Shown here one piece after another: positions 56,544-64,000 of a stretch of DNA of 64,000 bases. The position numbers and the translations under genes are program-made. The stretch comes from BJGV01 sp964194745. GTDB taxonomy: Bacteria > Pseudomonadota > Gammaproteobacteria > Burkholderiales > Nitrosomonadaceae. The notes under the pieces were generated by a model. It was not told the origin of the DNA. It ran no database searches and saw only the letters and a program-made list of their open reading frames with translations. Location of the stretch: positions 1,426,001 to 1,490,000 of the forward strand of contig OZ252054.1 of the NCBI GenBank assembly GCA_965248035.1, given 5' to 3'. The number at the start of each line of letters is the position of its first letter. Positions within the stretch are counted from its first letter, which is position 1.

Positions 56544-56573
56544 GTGTTCATTTTCGACCCAAAGCAGACATTA
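56544..56573. repeat. palindromic repeat unit, diverged
   Basis: GTGTTCATTTTCGACCCAAA GCAGACATTA; the same CGACCC loop variant occurs in the second unit at 2281-2309. Confidence 0.6.
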
Positions 56574-56743
56574 GAGCGATGCATAGATGCCTGAGATATA
56601 TGCTGTATGAAACAACAGTCATATAAAAAGTGTGGCACACTGACAGGTAAAAAAGAGGAAAAGGTGAGAGTAGACAGGAGCAGCTAGTAAATTGATTTCA
56701 CTACTCTTGTTTGTTTTGTACTATGCAGGGTTCTTCTATTTCT

Positions 56744-56789
56744 CGGATTGTGATTCCGGTTGTCGTGGGTTCGAGCCATCAGCCACCCC
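56744..56789 (+). other. tRNA-His 3' fragment, candidate att site
   Basis: CGGATTGTGATTCCG is the anticodon arm of tRNA-His (GTG), followed by GTTGTCGTGGGTTCGAGCC ATCAGCCACCCC, i.e. variable loop, T arm (two C missing) and acceptor 3' strand. The D arm and 5' acceptor strand are absent. Lies 90 bases before the integrase, as expected for the remnant end of an island integrated in tRNA-His. Confidence 0.82.
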
Positions 56790-56878
56790 TACATCTTAAT
56801 ATTCTCGCATATACCATAGTTATAGGGTTTGTGGTATCCTGATTGGCACCTACAGTCTGGCACCTACACCCTATTTTA

Positions 56879-58156
56879 ATGGATACCAAGTATCTTCAAA
56901 AACGCGGTCATCAATGGTCGGTTCGTATAACCGTACCTCGTACCTTAAAACACTTGTTGGGTACGCATCTTCGTAAATCACTTCATACCTCAGATTTAAA
57001 GGTTGCTAACAGGCGCAAGTTCCAAGTACTGGCAATATTAAAAGACCAGGTAGCACAAGCTCGCCAAGAATCCCTTTCTACCAATATAAGTAGAGCTGCC
57101 TCGTTCAGAGAATCGTTGCGGGAAGCACACGCAAAGGATGATTTTAATACAGCTGAGCTTCTTCAGTCTCTAGCAACCGATGAAGCTGAAGAAATAGAGC
57201 AGAAACACGGATTAGCGGCTGCGAAGGTATTCTATGATGAAGCAACCGCTCTTACTCCCACATTATCTGAAGTTACTGAGGATTGGCTGAATTCAACCGA
57301 AATAAAGGAGAGCACTCGACTTAAACGGCGCAAAGCCTATGAAGGGCTTCGTGACTTTCTAGGGGGAGATACCCTTCCTCACAAGCTTACAGATGTACAG
57401 GTACGCGATTACGTTGATTTACTTAAGTGTTCTAAGTTAGCCCCCAACACTATTAGGGATAAGCTGTCGGCCCTTGGAGGGTTATGGCAGTATATGTTCG
57501 AGCGTTTGATTCTCCCGAAGGGTATGAACCCATGGAAAGGATTTACAATTAAAGGAGGCTCTACTGAATCGTGCAATGCCTTCACCAAGGAAGAAATGCT
57601 TAAAATACTCGCTGCTACCTTTCCACAGCCTTGGCATAAAGATGTTTTTATCTGCTTGCTACTCACAGGAACGCGGCCTCAAGAGTTATGTGGGTTAAAA
57701 CATATTGATGTGGACCTTGTAAGAAAGAGTATCACTATTTCTTCAAGTAAGACAAAGGCTGGGGTGAGAAACTTGCCAGTTGAACACAAAGTCTTACTTT
57801 CAATTTTAAAGAAATACAAAAAGAAAAAAGAGAGTGGATTTATCTTTCCAGTAACTTGCGGGGGTGCGGACAAATCTCCAGCAGCAAACTATAGCAAGAT
57901 GTTTGGTAGAGTTAAGAAAGCGCTAGGCTTGTCCTCAGAGGCCCAACTATATAGTGCCCGTAAATCTTTCATATCAACTGCTTTGGACTTGGAACTTCCA
58001 CGGACTGAAATAGAGCGTTATGTAGGACATGAAATTGGAAGGCTAATCTACACGGTATACAGTCAAGGCAGGGGTGAAAAAGGCCTTAGAGAAGTTGCGA
58101 GGGGATTCAAGTATGGCAAAGCAGTAGAAAAAGCATTAGTTAATTGTCTCACGTGA
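56879..58156 (+). CDS. tyrosine-type site-specific integrase
   Basis: 425-residue phage-type integrase. N-terminal MDTKYLQKRGHQWSVRITVP is the DUF6538-like arm-binding start; core SAM-like domain ~130-220; catalytic Arg in LLLTGTRPQELCGLKHID, YSARKSFISTA (second Arg), GHEIG His and YTVYSQGRG Tyr. The upstream CTG/GTG extension to 56843 is unlikely. Integrates the island, most likely at tRNA-His. No excisionase seen nearby. Confidence 0.9.
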   Translation: MDTKYLQKRGHQWSVRITVPRTLKHLLGTHLRKSLHTSDLKVANRRKFQVLAILKDQVAQARQESLSTNISRAASFRESLREAHAKDDFNTAELLQSLATDEAEEIEQKHGLAAAKVFYDEATALTPTLSEVTEDWLNSTEIKESTRLKRRKAYEGLRDFLGGDTLPHKLTDVQVRDYVDLLKCSKLAPNTIRDKLSALGGLWQYMFERLILPKGMNPWKGFTIKGGSTESCNAFTKEEMLKILAATFPQPWHKDVFICLLLTGTRPQELCGLKHIDVDLVRKSITISSSKTKAGVRNLPVEHKVLLSILKKYKKKKESGFIFPVTCGGADKSPAANYSKMFGRVKKALGLSSEAQLYSARKSFISTALDLELPRTEIERYVGHEIGRLIYTVYSQGRGEKGLREVARGFKYGKAVEKALVNCLT

Positions 58157-58479
58157 ACTAAATAGATAACGGCCAGTCTTATATCTTCTACCCCACTGAA
58201 GTGGGGTATCAAGTCCTCCTTCGATCTTCCCTCCCCTGGTGGGTCAAGGAGGCCACTAGGATTGATCTCCTGGTGTTGTTAACCGGCGACCTCTAGGCTA
58301 ACTGCTTCCGATCAAAGCAGCGCTCTGGAGAGAGCCCTAAATAATTTCACCACAAATTTCTCGAAGGGTAATCTATATACTGCCCGCTAGAGATTTTCCC
58401 CCTCGGCCCAATCAAGTACAGATAATTCTATCTTGTGTGATTTAAGATTTACGAGGCGCAGTAATCGATAAACTGAAAT
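58157..58479. other. intergenic stretch after the integrase
   Basis: Contains the hairpin at 58189-58208 and, on the minus strand around 58345-58265, a degraded tRNA-like sequence (GCTC/GAGC D-stem, CTGCTT...AAGCAG anticodon-like stem, AGGTCGCCGGTT) without a proper acceptor stem. No gene. Confidence 0.4.
58189..58208. terminator. possible terminator hairpin
   Basis: TACCCCACT GA AGTGGGGTA, perfect 9-bp arms, 33 bases after the integrase stop. No clear T run follows, so weak evidence. Confidence 0.4.
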
Positions 58480-59496
58480 TTACCAATTATTGGACGAGGA
58501 ATCCGAGATTGGAACGAAAGCTTCCGCTTTATTGAATAGAAAATGCTTCTCGAATAATGGGAGAGCATCACGGCCATATGCGGCTCCCATACCACGTATA
58601 CGATTTATCATATCAACACTATCAAGCTTAAATTTTCCTACAGTAACTTTGGGCTGAAAAGAAAAAAAGCGGGGGGATTCTTGCATGTGATTAGAAAGCA
58701 ACTTTGCGGTTCCATCTGCACCACGCGACTGTCCTTGCATGAATAGTGCAGTCGACTTGAGTAGCAATCCTGCATATCCAGCGTCAATAGGAATATCTAA
58801 TGCTTCTTCGGTGCACCCTAAACGGATGATGTATAGATCATCATCCTTCCATCCAAGAATGCTACGGGCTTCAACAGCTGCCAGGCCAGCTGGATTATTT
58901 GCCCAAATTCCGCCATCAATTAATGGTGCTCCACTTGGCATTAGATGTGCTTGAAAGTATGTTGGTGCTGCTGCGGTAGCAAGTGCAACATTCACCGCGC
59001 TCTCTTTCCAATCGAGTTGAAGCCGAGGATGGTGTTGGGTCTTGAAAATGTATACGTCTTCATTGTCAGCATGGTAGGCAGGTATGAGGAGACGGGCGCT
59101 ACTATCGCCTAATCGTTTAGATTTGAATGCACGCTCTAGTGCCTTACATAGTTCTGTCGTGTCATATTTCGAAGCAACAAGTTGTTTACCCATTTTTTTT
59201 CGTTTACACAGCCAATCCCTGAGTTTTGTAATGCGGTTATGCGTATCCAGTGGGTTGTTCTGATTGAAAATTCGTGGGCCATCATTTACGTAGAACTGTG
59301 TAATTTCTCGAGCAGACATTCCAAGCCCCAAACCAAGAGCAATAATGCCACCCGTTGATGTACCAGCAATTAAATCAAAATGTTCGGCAATTCGCTTACC
59401 CGTAGCATCTTCAATGGTTTCTAGAAATGCAGCAGCAAAAACCCCCTTAATTCCGCCACCATCAAGTGCGAGAACCCGTCGTATATTCTTTTGCAT
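58480..59496 (-). CDS. capV: CBASS effector, patatin-like phospholipase (CapV type)
   Basis: Patatin phospholipase of 338 residues: oxyanion loop LALDGGGIKGVFAAAF (12-18), nucleophile Ser47 in IAGTSTGGIIALG, catalytic Asp in PLIDGGIWANNPAGLAAVEA. In CBASS, CapV is switched on by a cyclic dinucleotide and degrades the inner membrane, killing the infected cell. Its ATG shares base 59496 with the E2 gene stop, so it is co-translated with it. Intact dyad. Confidence 0.92.
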   Translation of the reverse strand: MQKNIRRVLALDGGGIKGVFAAAFLETIEDATGKRIAEHFDLIAGTSTGGIIALGLGLGMSAREITQFYVNDGPRIFNQNNPLDTHNRITKLRDWLCKRKKMGKQLVASKYDTTELCKALERAFKSKRLGDSSARLLIPAYHADNEDVYIFKTQHHPRLQLDWKESAVNVALATAAAPTYFQAHLMPSGAPLIDGGIWANNPAGLAAVEARSILGWKDDDLYIIRLGCTEEALDIPIDAGYAGLLLKSTALFMQGQSRGADGTAKLLSNHMQESPRFFSFQPKVTVGKFKLDSVDMINRIRGMGAAYGRDALPLFEKHFLFNKAEAFVPISDSSSNNW

Positions 59497-59909
59497 TAAT
59501 TTTCTCCTGGGTGTTCACCACCGCCTAACCATTCATCAGTTGCAAGCCAGTGCTCGAAGTGTATTAACCACAGATAAGACCAGGGAACAATCGTGTCAGC
59601 TAGCGATTTATCTATTGTCCATTCGTCATGCTTTGGAGAGTATAGACATAGTTGTACCGGTTTAACCGAGTACAGATGTGGTAAATATCTGCCACCAGCT
59701 AATTCATTAAGATTTGTCTTAAGTACTGTTATTTTAGGTGGTTTAGGGCGTTTGAATCGGATTCGCAGTAGATATGTACGGCTCAATGAACTTGGTTTTA
59801 CGTTAAAGTCCCAGATAAGTTCTCCCATTCGTACCAAACCATGCCCATGGCAAATCAAACTAGATTTGAGTCGAACCCACTGTTGCACAGGACTGAGCGC
59901 CCTAGCCAT
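59496..59909 (-). CDS. CBASS E2-like conjugation protein (type II short)
   Basis: 137 residues between the CD-NTase and CapV genes. Features match the stand-alone E2-like proteins of short type II CBASS: LSRTYLLRIRFKRPKPPKI, AGGRYLPHLYSVKPVQLCLY with a candidate catalytic Cys88, then DEWTIDKSLADTIVPWSYLW and WLATDEWLGGGEHPGEN. In related systems an E2 domain links the CD-NTase C-terminus to cell targets and raises signal output. No E1 (Cap2) or JAB peptidase (Cap3) is present. Starts 11 bases after the CD-NTase stop. Confidence 0.8.
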   Translation of the reverse strand: MARALSPVQQWVRLKSSLICHGHGLVRMGELIWDFNVKPSSLSRTYLLRIRFKRPKPPKITVLKTNLNELAGGRYLPHLYSVKPVQLCLYSPKHDEWTIDKSLADTIVPWSYLWLIHFEHWLATDEWLGGGEHPGEN

Positions 59910-59920
59910 ATTTACAACTC

Positions 59921-61117
59921 CTACCTTCTTCCAAAAAATGTATTGTTTGGCACAGATACAGAACCAAGTGCGGATGTTGTGACCAATCCTAGTCCAGACG
60001 CAATAGTTAATGAGCCTTCAGCCCGTGCATTACTGATAGGCTTGTAAATACTTGCAAGCATTTCACGAATTGGCTCCTTCTTTGCGCCAAATTTAGTATG
60101 AAAACATTCGGCGAATCGGTCTATCCCTTCAACTAGTAGTAGCGATTCGATAGATTCCAGCACATCCTTGTGCCATTCGAAGAACGAAGAAACTAAACGT
60201 GCATCTTTGTTCCATTTATCAGCGAAGTTTTCGCCTTCAGTCGTTTCGTTTTCGATGATGAAAAACCGTTGCGATGAGTGTGTCTCAATCTTGATAAAAG
60301 ACGGCATTCCGCGAATAACAGCGGTAATGAAATCGAAAGCATCTGCGTAAACCTGTTGTGTAGCACACTGAGCATATGACCAACTCGCTAGCGTTGTAAT
60401 AATCACAGAGATTGGGGCTAAATCTGAGCGGTCAGTTCCTGTGAACATCTGGTCCCGGTGGCGTTTCAGAAGTTGTACAATCCGCTTAAGGAATGGCTTG
60501 CTCATTGTTTGTTCTGGTAATGGATCAACCTCAGCACGAGCTTTAGCAATAGTTGTTTCATCAATGTTAAAACGTGGTGTTATGGCCACGTATTTTTCAA
60601 ACTTTTTTATATAACCTTTGGGATTAGTAGGCTTCCATTGCATCAATGCTTTGTCAGGTACTAGTTCCCCCTCGTAATTGCAGTATGGATTGCCGATGGA
60701 TGGTGTAATGTCAAGATGAAACTCATTAGCGTAGTTAATGCGCCAGCAACGCTGCTTCTCTTCTTCGAGCATGTCACAGTATGTTTCGTGTTCTTTCAAA
60801 CGTGAACCAATTAATGATTTTACTGCTTGAGCCGCAGATGTAATGTCCAAGTCTGGTAAATAACATACCAAATCTACATCAAATTCATTGCGACCAATTG
60901 GCTTAACAGCTGTCCCAAGCGCAATGGAACCCTGAGGGTAAATTAGCGCTTTCTTTAAGTGGGGTGATGTTGATTCAGCCAGCCATGAACCGATAGCCTT
61001 GTAGTGGTCAGTCGCTGTTTGGTACTGAGTGGCGGTAATTTCAAGTTGTTGACAAAGTTGGTCGAGCAAGCCAACGACCATTTGTCTTTTCTGTGCTACT
61101 TCATAGTTGTAATGCAT
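59921..61117 (-). CDS. CBASS cyclic nucleotide synthase (CD-NTase)
   Basis: Nucleotidyltransferase making a cyclic di- or oligonucleotide on phage infection. Catalytic G-S motif in LIYPQGSIALGTAVKPIG (62-64), metal-binding Asp80 and Asp82 in NEFDVDLVCYLPD, third Asp136 in NEFHLDITPSIGNPYCNY. Clade not assigned. 398 residues. The C-terminal end is ...ALGSVSVPNNTFFGRR; an accessible C-terminus is needed for E2-mediated conjugation. AAAGGAG before the ATG. First gene of the minus-strand operon, with a promoter overlapping an operator-like palindrome. Confidence 0.92.
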   Translation of the reverse strand: MHYNYEVAQKRQMVVGLLDQLCQQLEITATQYQTATDHYKAIGSWLAESTSPHLKKALIYPQGSIALGTAVKPIGRNEFDVDLVCYLPDLDITSAAQAVKSLIGSRLKEHETYCDMLEEEKQRCWRINYANEFHLDITPSIGNPYCNYEGELVPDKALMQWKPTNPKGYIKKFEKYVAITPRFNIDETTIAKARAEVDPLPEQTMSKPFLKRIVQLLKRHRDQMFTGTDRSDLAPISVIITTLASWSYAQCATQQVYADAFDFITAVIRGMPSFIKIETHSSQRFFIIENETTEGENFADKWNKDARLVSSFFEWHKDVLESIESLLLVEGIDRFAECFHTKFGAKKEPIREMLASIYKPISNARAEGSLTIASGLGLVTTSALGSVSVPNNTFFGRR

Positions 61118-61286
61118 AATAATCTCCTTTCATATACCTAAAACTCATGCTAGAATTTATTGTCGATAACGACAACCGTGGTTACCCTATAACCTTCATT
61201 TATCAGGGACAATAGTAACATAGCATGTCGAAAACATCAAGTTCAAGATATCGATATCGACATATAATATTTCTTATGGGGGACAT
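61118..61286. promoter_or_regulatory. divergent CBASS / repressor promoter region with operator-like sites
   Basis: Three related elements: TTGTCGATAACGACAA (61160-61175, perfect 6-bp arms), ATGTCGAAAACATC (61225-61238) and ATATCGATATCGACATAT (61248-61265). For the CBASS operon a minus-strand -35 TTGTCG (61175-61170) and -10 TAGCAT lie 17 bases apart, so site 1 covers the -35. For the XRE gene a -10 TATAAT (61263-61268) overlaps site 3. This layout predicts that the XRE protein represses both directions. Confidence 0.65.
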
Positions 61287-61640
61287 ATGGAAGAACTAGG
61301 TAGAAAGAAATTTGCAGAGAGGTTAAGGTACGCCCGCGAAAATCTCCGTGGGTTAAAACAAGCACAATTAGCAGAAAAAACAGGGTTACCAGCAACTTCA
61401 ATTTCACATTTTGAAAACCCTGATGGTACTCGCAAACCATCATTTGATAATCTGCGGCTACTGGCAAATGCTCTTGAGGTAACGACCGACTATCTTTTGG
61501 GATTCTCAGAGGACCATGTAAAAGGTGTGACTGCGGGTAATACATTGTATCGGGATGTTCAAAACCTTACTGAGCATGACAAAGAAGTTGCCCAAGCCAT
61601 GATCAAGAAAATGCTAGAAAAAAACCAGCCCAAGCAGTAG
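61287..61640 (+). CDS. XRE-family repressor
   Basis: 117 residues with an N-terminal cI-type helix-turn-helix: FAERLRYARENLRGLKQAQL AEKTGLPATSISHFENPDG, RKPSFDNLRLLANALEV. C-terminal helices (LTEHDKEVAQAMIKKMLEK). GGGGGA precedes the ATG. Two bases before the ImmA-like gene, with which it forms a repressor/antirepressor-protease pair as in ICE and prophage switches. Predicted to bind the TGTCGA sites upstream. Confidence 0.9.
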   Translation: MEELGRKKFAERLRYARENLRGLKQAQLAEKTGLPATSISHFENPDGTRKPSFDNLRLLANALEVTTDYLLGFSEDHVKGVTAGNTLYRDVQNLTEHDKEVAQAMIKKMLEKNQPKQ

Positions 61641-61642
61641 CA

Positions 61643-62503
61643 ATGTCAAATATTAGACTCAAAGACGCTACGTTACACGCTGAAAAGCTTGTCAAAGATA
61701 AAGGACTTAATCTTCCAATTGATCTGCTGGCGTTGGCAAAGAATCACGATATTTTAGTTGAAGCTAAAGAGGAGAGCGCTAAAGGAGTGTCAGGTATGCT
61801 ATTACAAGTCAATAATAGTTTTACCATTTGCTACGCGACACATATCAAAAGCGTAGGTTTCCAGCGCTTCAGTATTGCCCATGAATTGGGGCATTACTTT
61901 TTACCAGGTCATTTCGAGTATGTTTTTAATGATGGTAAATTTGTGCATGAGTCACATGCAGGTTTTGGTTCGGCGGATCAAATTGAACTAGAAGCAGACC
62001 ATTTTGCTGCTGGCCTGTTGATGCCCTCGTATCTATTTCAGGCTGAAGCAGGAAAATATTCGGATGGTTTTACTGCAATTGAAAACCTGGCAGAATTGTG
62101 CGAATCCTCGTTGACAGCCTCTGCAATTCGATATGCAGAGGTGACAGATGCCGCAATTGCCGTGGTTGTCAGTACTGGGGTAACTGTGAATTACTGTTTT
62201 ACCTCCAGCTTAATGCGCGGAATTCGAGGTTATAAACATCCGCTCAAGGGCTCCTTCTTGCCACTGGATTCATTGACACGAGAATTCAATCAAATTCAAA
62301 GCAACGTCATAGCCTCACAGCGAGACGATGATAGTGCTGATTTAATTGCATGGTTCCATGCAGATGACGAAATTGATGCTTGCGAAGAAGTCATTGGACT
62401 TGGTGACTACGGAAAGACCCTTACAATTATTACTGCCAATCTTCCAGACCAAGAAGACGAAGAAATCGAGAACATAAGTTCGTTTTCACCACGCTTCAAG
62501 TGA
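61643..62503 (+). CDS. ImmA/IrrE-type metallopeptidase
   Basis: Zinc peptidase with HELGH at residues 80-84 (RFSIAHELGHYFLPGHFEY) and a downstream Glu in IELEADHFAAGLLMPSYLF. C-terminal ~130 residues form a second, unassigned domain. In ICEBs1-like systems ImmA cleaves the ImmR repressor after DNA damage or cell signals; here it would cleave the upstream XRE protein and release CBASS transcription. Starts 2 bases after the repressor stop. Confidence 0.92.
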   Translation: MSNIRLKDATLHAEKLVKDKGLNLPIDLLALAKNHDILVEAKEESAKGVSGMLLQVNNSFTICYATHIKSVGFQRFSIAHELGHYFLPGHFEYVFNDGKFVHESHAGFGSADQIELEADHFAAGLLMPSYLFQAEAGKYSDGFTAIENLAELCESSLTASAIRYAEVTDAAIAVVVSTGVTVNYCFTSSLMRGIRGYKHPLKGSFLPLDSLTREFNQIQSNVIASQRDDDSADLIAWFHADDEIDACEEVIGLGDYGKTLTIITANLPDQEDEEIENISSFSPRFK

Positions 62504-62682
62504 TTCATTGTCTGTTTCTTACAGCCCTTCTGATTAATTGTGTAAGTTTAAGGTATACCCTATATCAACAGTTCCAGCCTGACAGATAGGTGTCAGATTA
62601 GGATTAGTATCTGTATTTATTGACATAAGCAAGAAAGAGTTATAGACTCTACCCTGACATATAAATAGGGAGGAGTACTATC

Positions 62683-63258
62683 ATGAAAGGTCAGAGGGTA
62701 GGGTACGTTCGGGTAAGCACACTAGATCAGAATACGCAAAGACAGCTTGAGGGAGTTTCTCTCGATAAAATATTCAGGGATAAAGTTTCAGGCAGAGACA
62801 CCAATCGTCCACAGCTACGAGCTGCTTTAAATCATGTTCGTGCTGGGGATATTCTAATTGTTCACAGCATGGATAGATTAGCCAGGAATGTAGAGGATAT
62901 GCTGAGGCTTGTTAGGGAACTCAATGGTAAAGATGTATCTGTAGAGTTTGTGAAAGAGAACATGGTGTTTACTGCGGGTAGTGATGACCCTAGGTCTGTT
63001 CTGATGTTCACTATGCTTAGTGCATTTAGCCAATTTGAACGGGCTCTCATCAAGGAACGGCAAAGAGAGGGGATTGCTTTGGCAAAGGCAAAAGGGAATG
63101 TCTACAAAGGCAGGAAACCAGCTCTAGGCCCAGATAAGGTTACCGAGCTCCGTAAGCAAGTATCAGCAGGGGCAAATAAATCAAAGCTAGCAAAAGACTT
63201 CGGTATAAGTAGAGAGACTCTTTATCAGTATTTAAAACCAGGGCGGGTTAACAAATAA
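62683..63258 (+). CDS. serine recombinase / resolvase-invertase
   Basis: 191 residues: catalytic Ser in VGYVRVSTLDQNTQRQLEG, DKVSGRDTNRPQL, VHSMDRLARNVEDMLRLV (DRLAR), MLSAFSQFERALIKERQREG, and a C-terminal helix-turn-helix (KSKLAKDFGISRETLYQYLK). Pin/Hin/Tn3-resolvase class. GGGAGGAG 9 bases before ATG. No invertible segment or transposase found next to it, so its target is unknown. Confidence 0.93.
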   Translation: MKGQRVGYVRVSTLDQNTQRQLEGVSLDKIFRDKVSGRDTNRPQLRAALNHVRAGDILIVHSMDRLARNVEDMLRLVRELNGKDVSVEFVKENMVFTAGSDDPRSVLMFTMLSAFSQFERALIKERQREGIALAKAKGNVYKGRKPALGPDKVTELRKQVSAGANKSKLAKDFGISRETLYQYLKPGRVNK

Positions 63259-63312
63259 AACTGTCCGAATGTTTTTCACTATTGTTTGTACCTTTTAACA
63301 GTGGACAGGTTG

Positions 63313-63759
63313 TTAGCTGCATACCTTTATTTGGTGTTGGAACACTGGATAATGATTTTCTTTGATCTCTTTGAGAATATAACGATAGCTTTCCTTCAGT
63401 TCCGGCGATGGAGCAGGCTCTCTCTTAGATAAAAATGCAATTCTATCGGCTATGAGACTTGTCAAACACAGGCCTTCTCTTGCAAGATTGCACAGACTCT
63501 TTGTGGCGAGAACTCCTTCATCTGCATCATCTACTGACTTCTTTAGATCGTTCGGAATATCATTTATGAACTTTTTAATCTCTTCTGGACTTGCGTTGTC
63601 TGGGAGATTTTGAATAGGGTTTTCGATTGGCTTGTTCAAGACACCGATCATTTCTATGCTATCTATGTCGATGTTAAGAATCCTCCTATAATAGCTAATC
63701 AATAAATTATCATTTTTCTGTATCAAACCCAAATGTCGCTTAATTTCTTCGATACTCAT
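63313..63759 (-). CDS. hypothetical protein, 148 residues
   Basis: Helical, charged cytoplasmic protein without recognised motifs (MSIEEIKRHLGLIQKNDNLL...; internal NLPDNASPEEIKKFINDIP; LKESYRYILKEIKENHY). Convergent with the serine recombinase. Probably island cargo. Confidence 0.6.
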   Translation of the reverse strand: MSIEEIKRHLGLIQKNDNLLISYYRRILNIDIDSIEMIGVLNKPIENPIQNLPDNASPEEIKKFINDIPNDLKKSVDDADEGVLATKSLCNLAREGLCLTSLIADRIAFLSKREPAPSPELKESYRYILKEIKENHYPVFQHQIKVCS

Positions 63760-63891
63760 TAGATGTCCCTCACAAATTAGAGATTTAAAAAAGTAGAGCG
63801 TAATCGTATAAATTGGTAATTAGGTCATGTAGTTAAGGGTGAAAATTGTACCTAAAACCTCACTATTGCAGAACCCCCCTTTGATATACCT

Positions 63892-63950
63892 ATAGTGTTA
63901 ATAGTAGTGTTACTAGTAGTGTACTTAAAGTGTACTAGTGGTGTAACTAA
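63892..63950 (+). repeat. iteron-like short direct repeats
   Basis: Five to six degenerate ~11-12-base units around TAGTGTTA/TAGTGTAC/GGTGTAAC: TAGTGTTAATAG, TAGTGTTACTAG, TAGTGTACTTAA, AGTGTACTAG, TGGTGTAACTAA. Regular spacing near one helical turn, in the A/T-rich end of the window. May be protein-binding iterons or the edge of a longer array beyond 64000. Confidence 0.5.
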
Positions 63951-64000
63951 AGTAGCTACTACCTTTTGTGTTCAATGTGGTGTAGTAGCGCCTACCACTT

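Larger units (their letters stand above)
55906..56743. other. non-coding stretch with palindromic repeats
   Basis: About 840 A/T-rich bases left of the integrase. Contains two diverged palindromes (56364-56395 and 56544-56573) and no credible gene; a 61-codon frame at 56441-56626 overlaps the second palindrome and is rejected. Confidence 0.5.

Noticed and set aside
51037..56573. CRISPR array
   Set aside because: Repeat units are hundreds of bases apart and separated by genes, not by uniform 30-40 bp spacers.
56441..56626. 61-codon frame upstream of the integrase
   Set aside because: It runs through one of the palindromic repeats and has no domain or ribosome site.
58265..58345. Minus-strand tRNA-like sequence after the integrase
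   Set aside because: D stem and an anticodon-like stem are present, but position 33 is not T, the T loop is degraded and there is no acceptor stem or CCA; listed only as a degraded relic.

Overview
The window looks like chromosome of a betaproteobacterium, probably in the Nitrosomonadales/Gallionellaceae range. The clues are a DUF3460 protein, a periplasmic copper nitrite reductase (NirK), an exosortase-A (XrtA/PEP-CTERM) type exopolysaccharide cluster and a PilY1 remnant. I assign no species. The most striking property is the number of visibly broken genes beside intact housekeeping ones. More than a dozen genes carry in-frame stops, frameshifts, missing starts or truncations, and several lesions can be pinned to an exact event: a 17-bp tandem duplication, a T8 run, Trp-to-stop changes, IS insertion.

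Layout. 0-9 kb: Smr protein, periplasmic peroxiredoxin, tRNA-Arg(CCT), universal stress protein, YdjM-like membrane protein, TetR regulator, a secreted protein, an OLD-like ATPase without a normal start codon, and small lipoproteins. 9-14 kb: two overlapping tiny membrane ORFs, an Slp lipoprotein that runs through its expected end into an antisense DUF1810 pseudogene, a broken HxlR regulator, a divergent pyrophosphatase-like protein, a nonsense-mutated lipoprotein, a cytochrome c lipoprotein and DUF3460. 14.5-25.1 kb: an eroding exopolysaccharide cluster (aminotransferase, FemAB/GNAT, acyl carrier protein, two exosortase-associated hydrolases, glycosyltransferase, TPR protein, deacetylase, low-molecular-weight phosphatase, ATP-grasp), about half of it pseudogenes. 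25.2-26.3 kb: nirK with a strong terminator. 26.6-35 kb: a beta-oxidation operon on the minus strand. 35-41.8 kb: miaA, an HNH nuclease, a 1.4-kb tandem duplication carrying an AroF-type DAHP synthase, a broken cyclic-nucleotide-binding protein, btuF and ispH.

41.8-50 kb: a degraded IS1595-family element with a methyltransferase and a broken restriction endonuclease as passengers. It lies between the 3' end of pilY1 and a C-terminally truncated membrane patatin, followed by a large uncharacterised protein and its lipoprotein partner. 50-56.7 kb: a histidine phosphatase and mostly unknown small genes, separated by copies of one family of 30-32 bp palindromes. 56.7-64 kb: a genomic island. A 3' fragment of tRNA-His sits next to a tyrosine integrase, followed by a CBASS anti-phage operon of the short type II design (CD-NTase, E2-like protein, CapV patatin phospholipase). 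Divergent to it are an XRE repressor and an ImmA/IrrE protease, with repeated operator-like palindromes on both promoters. A serine recombinase, an unknown gene and a short iteron-like repeat array close the window.
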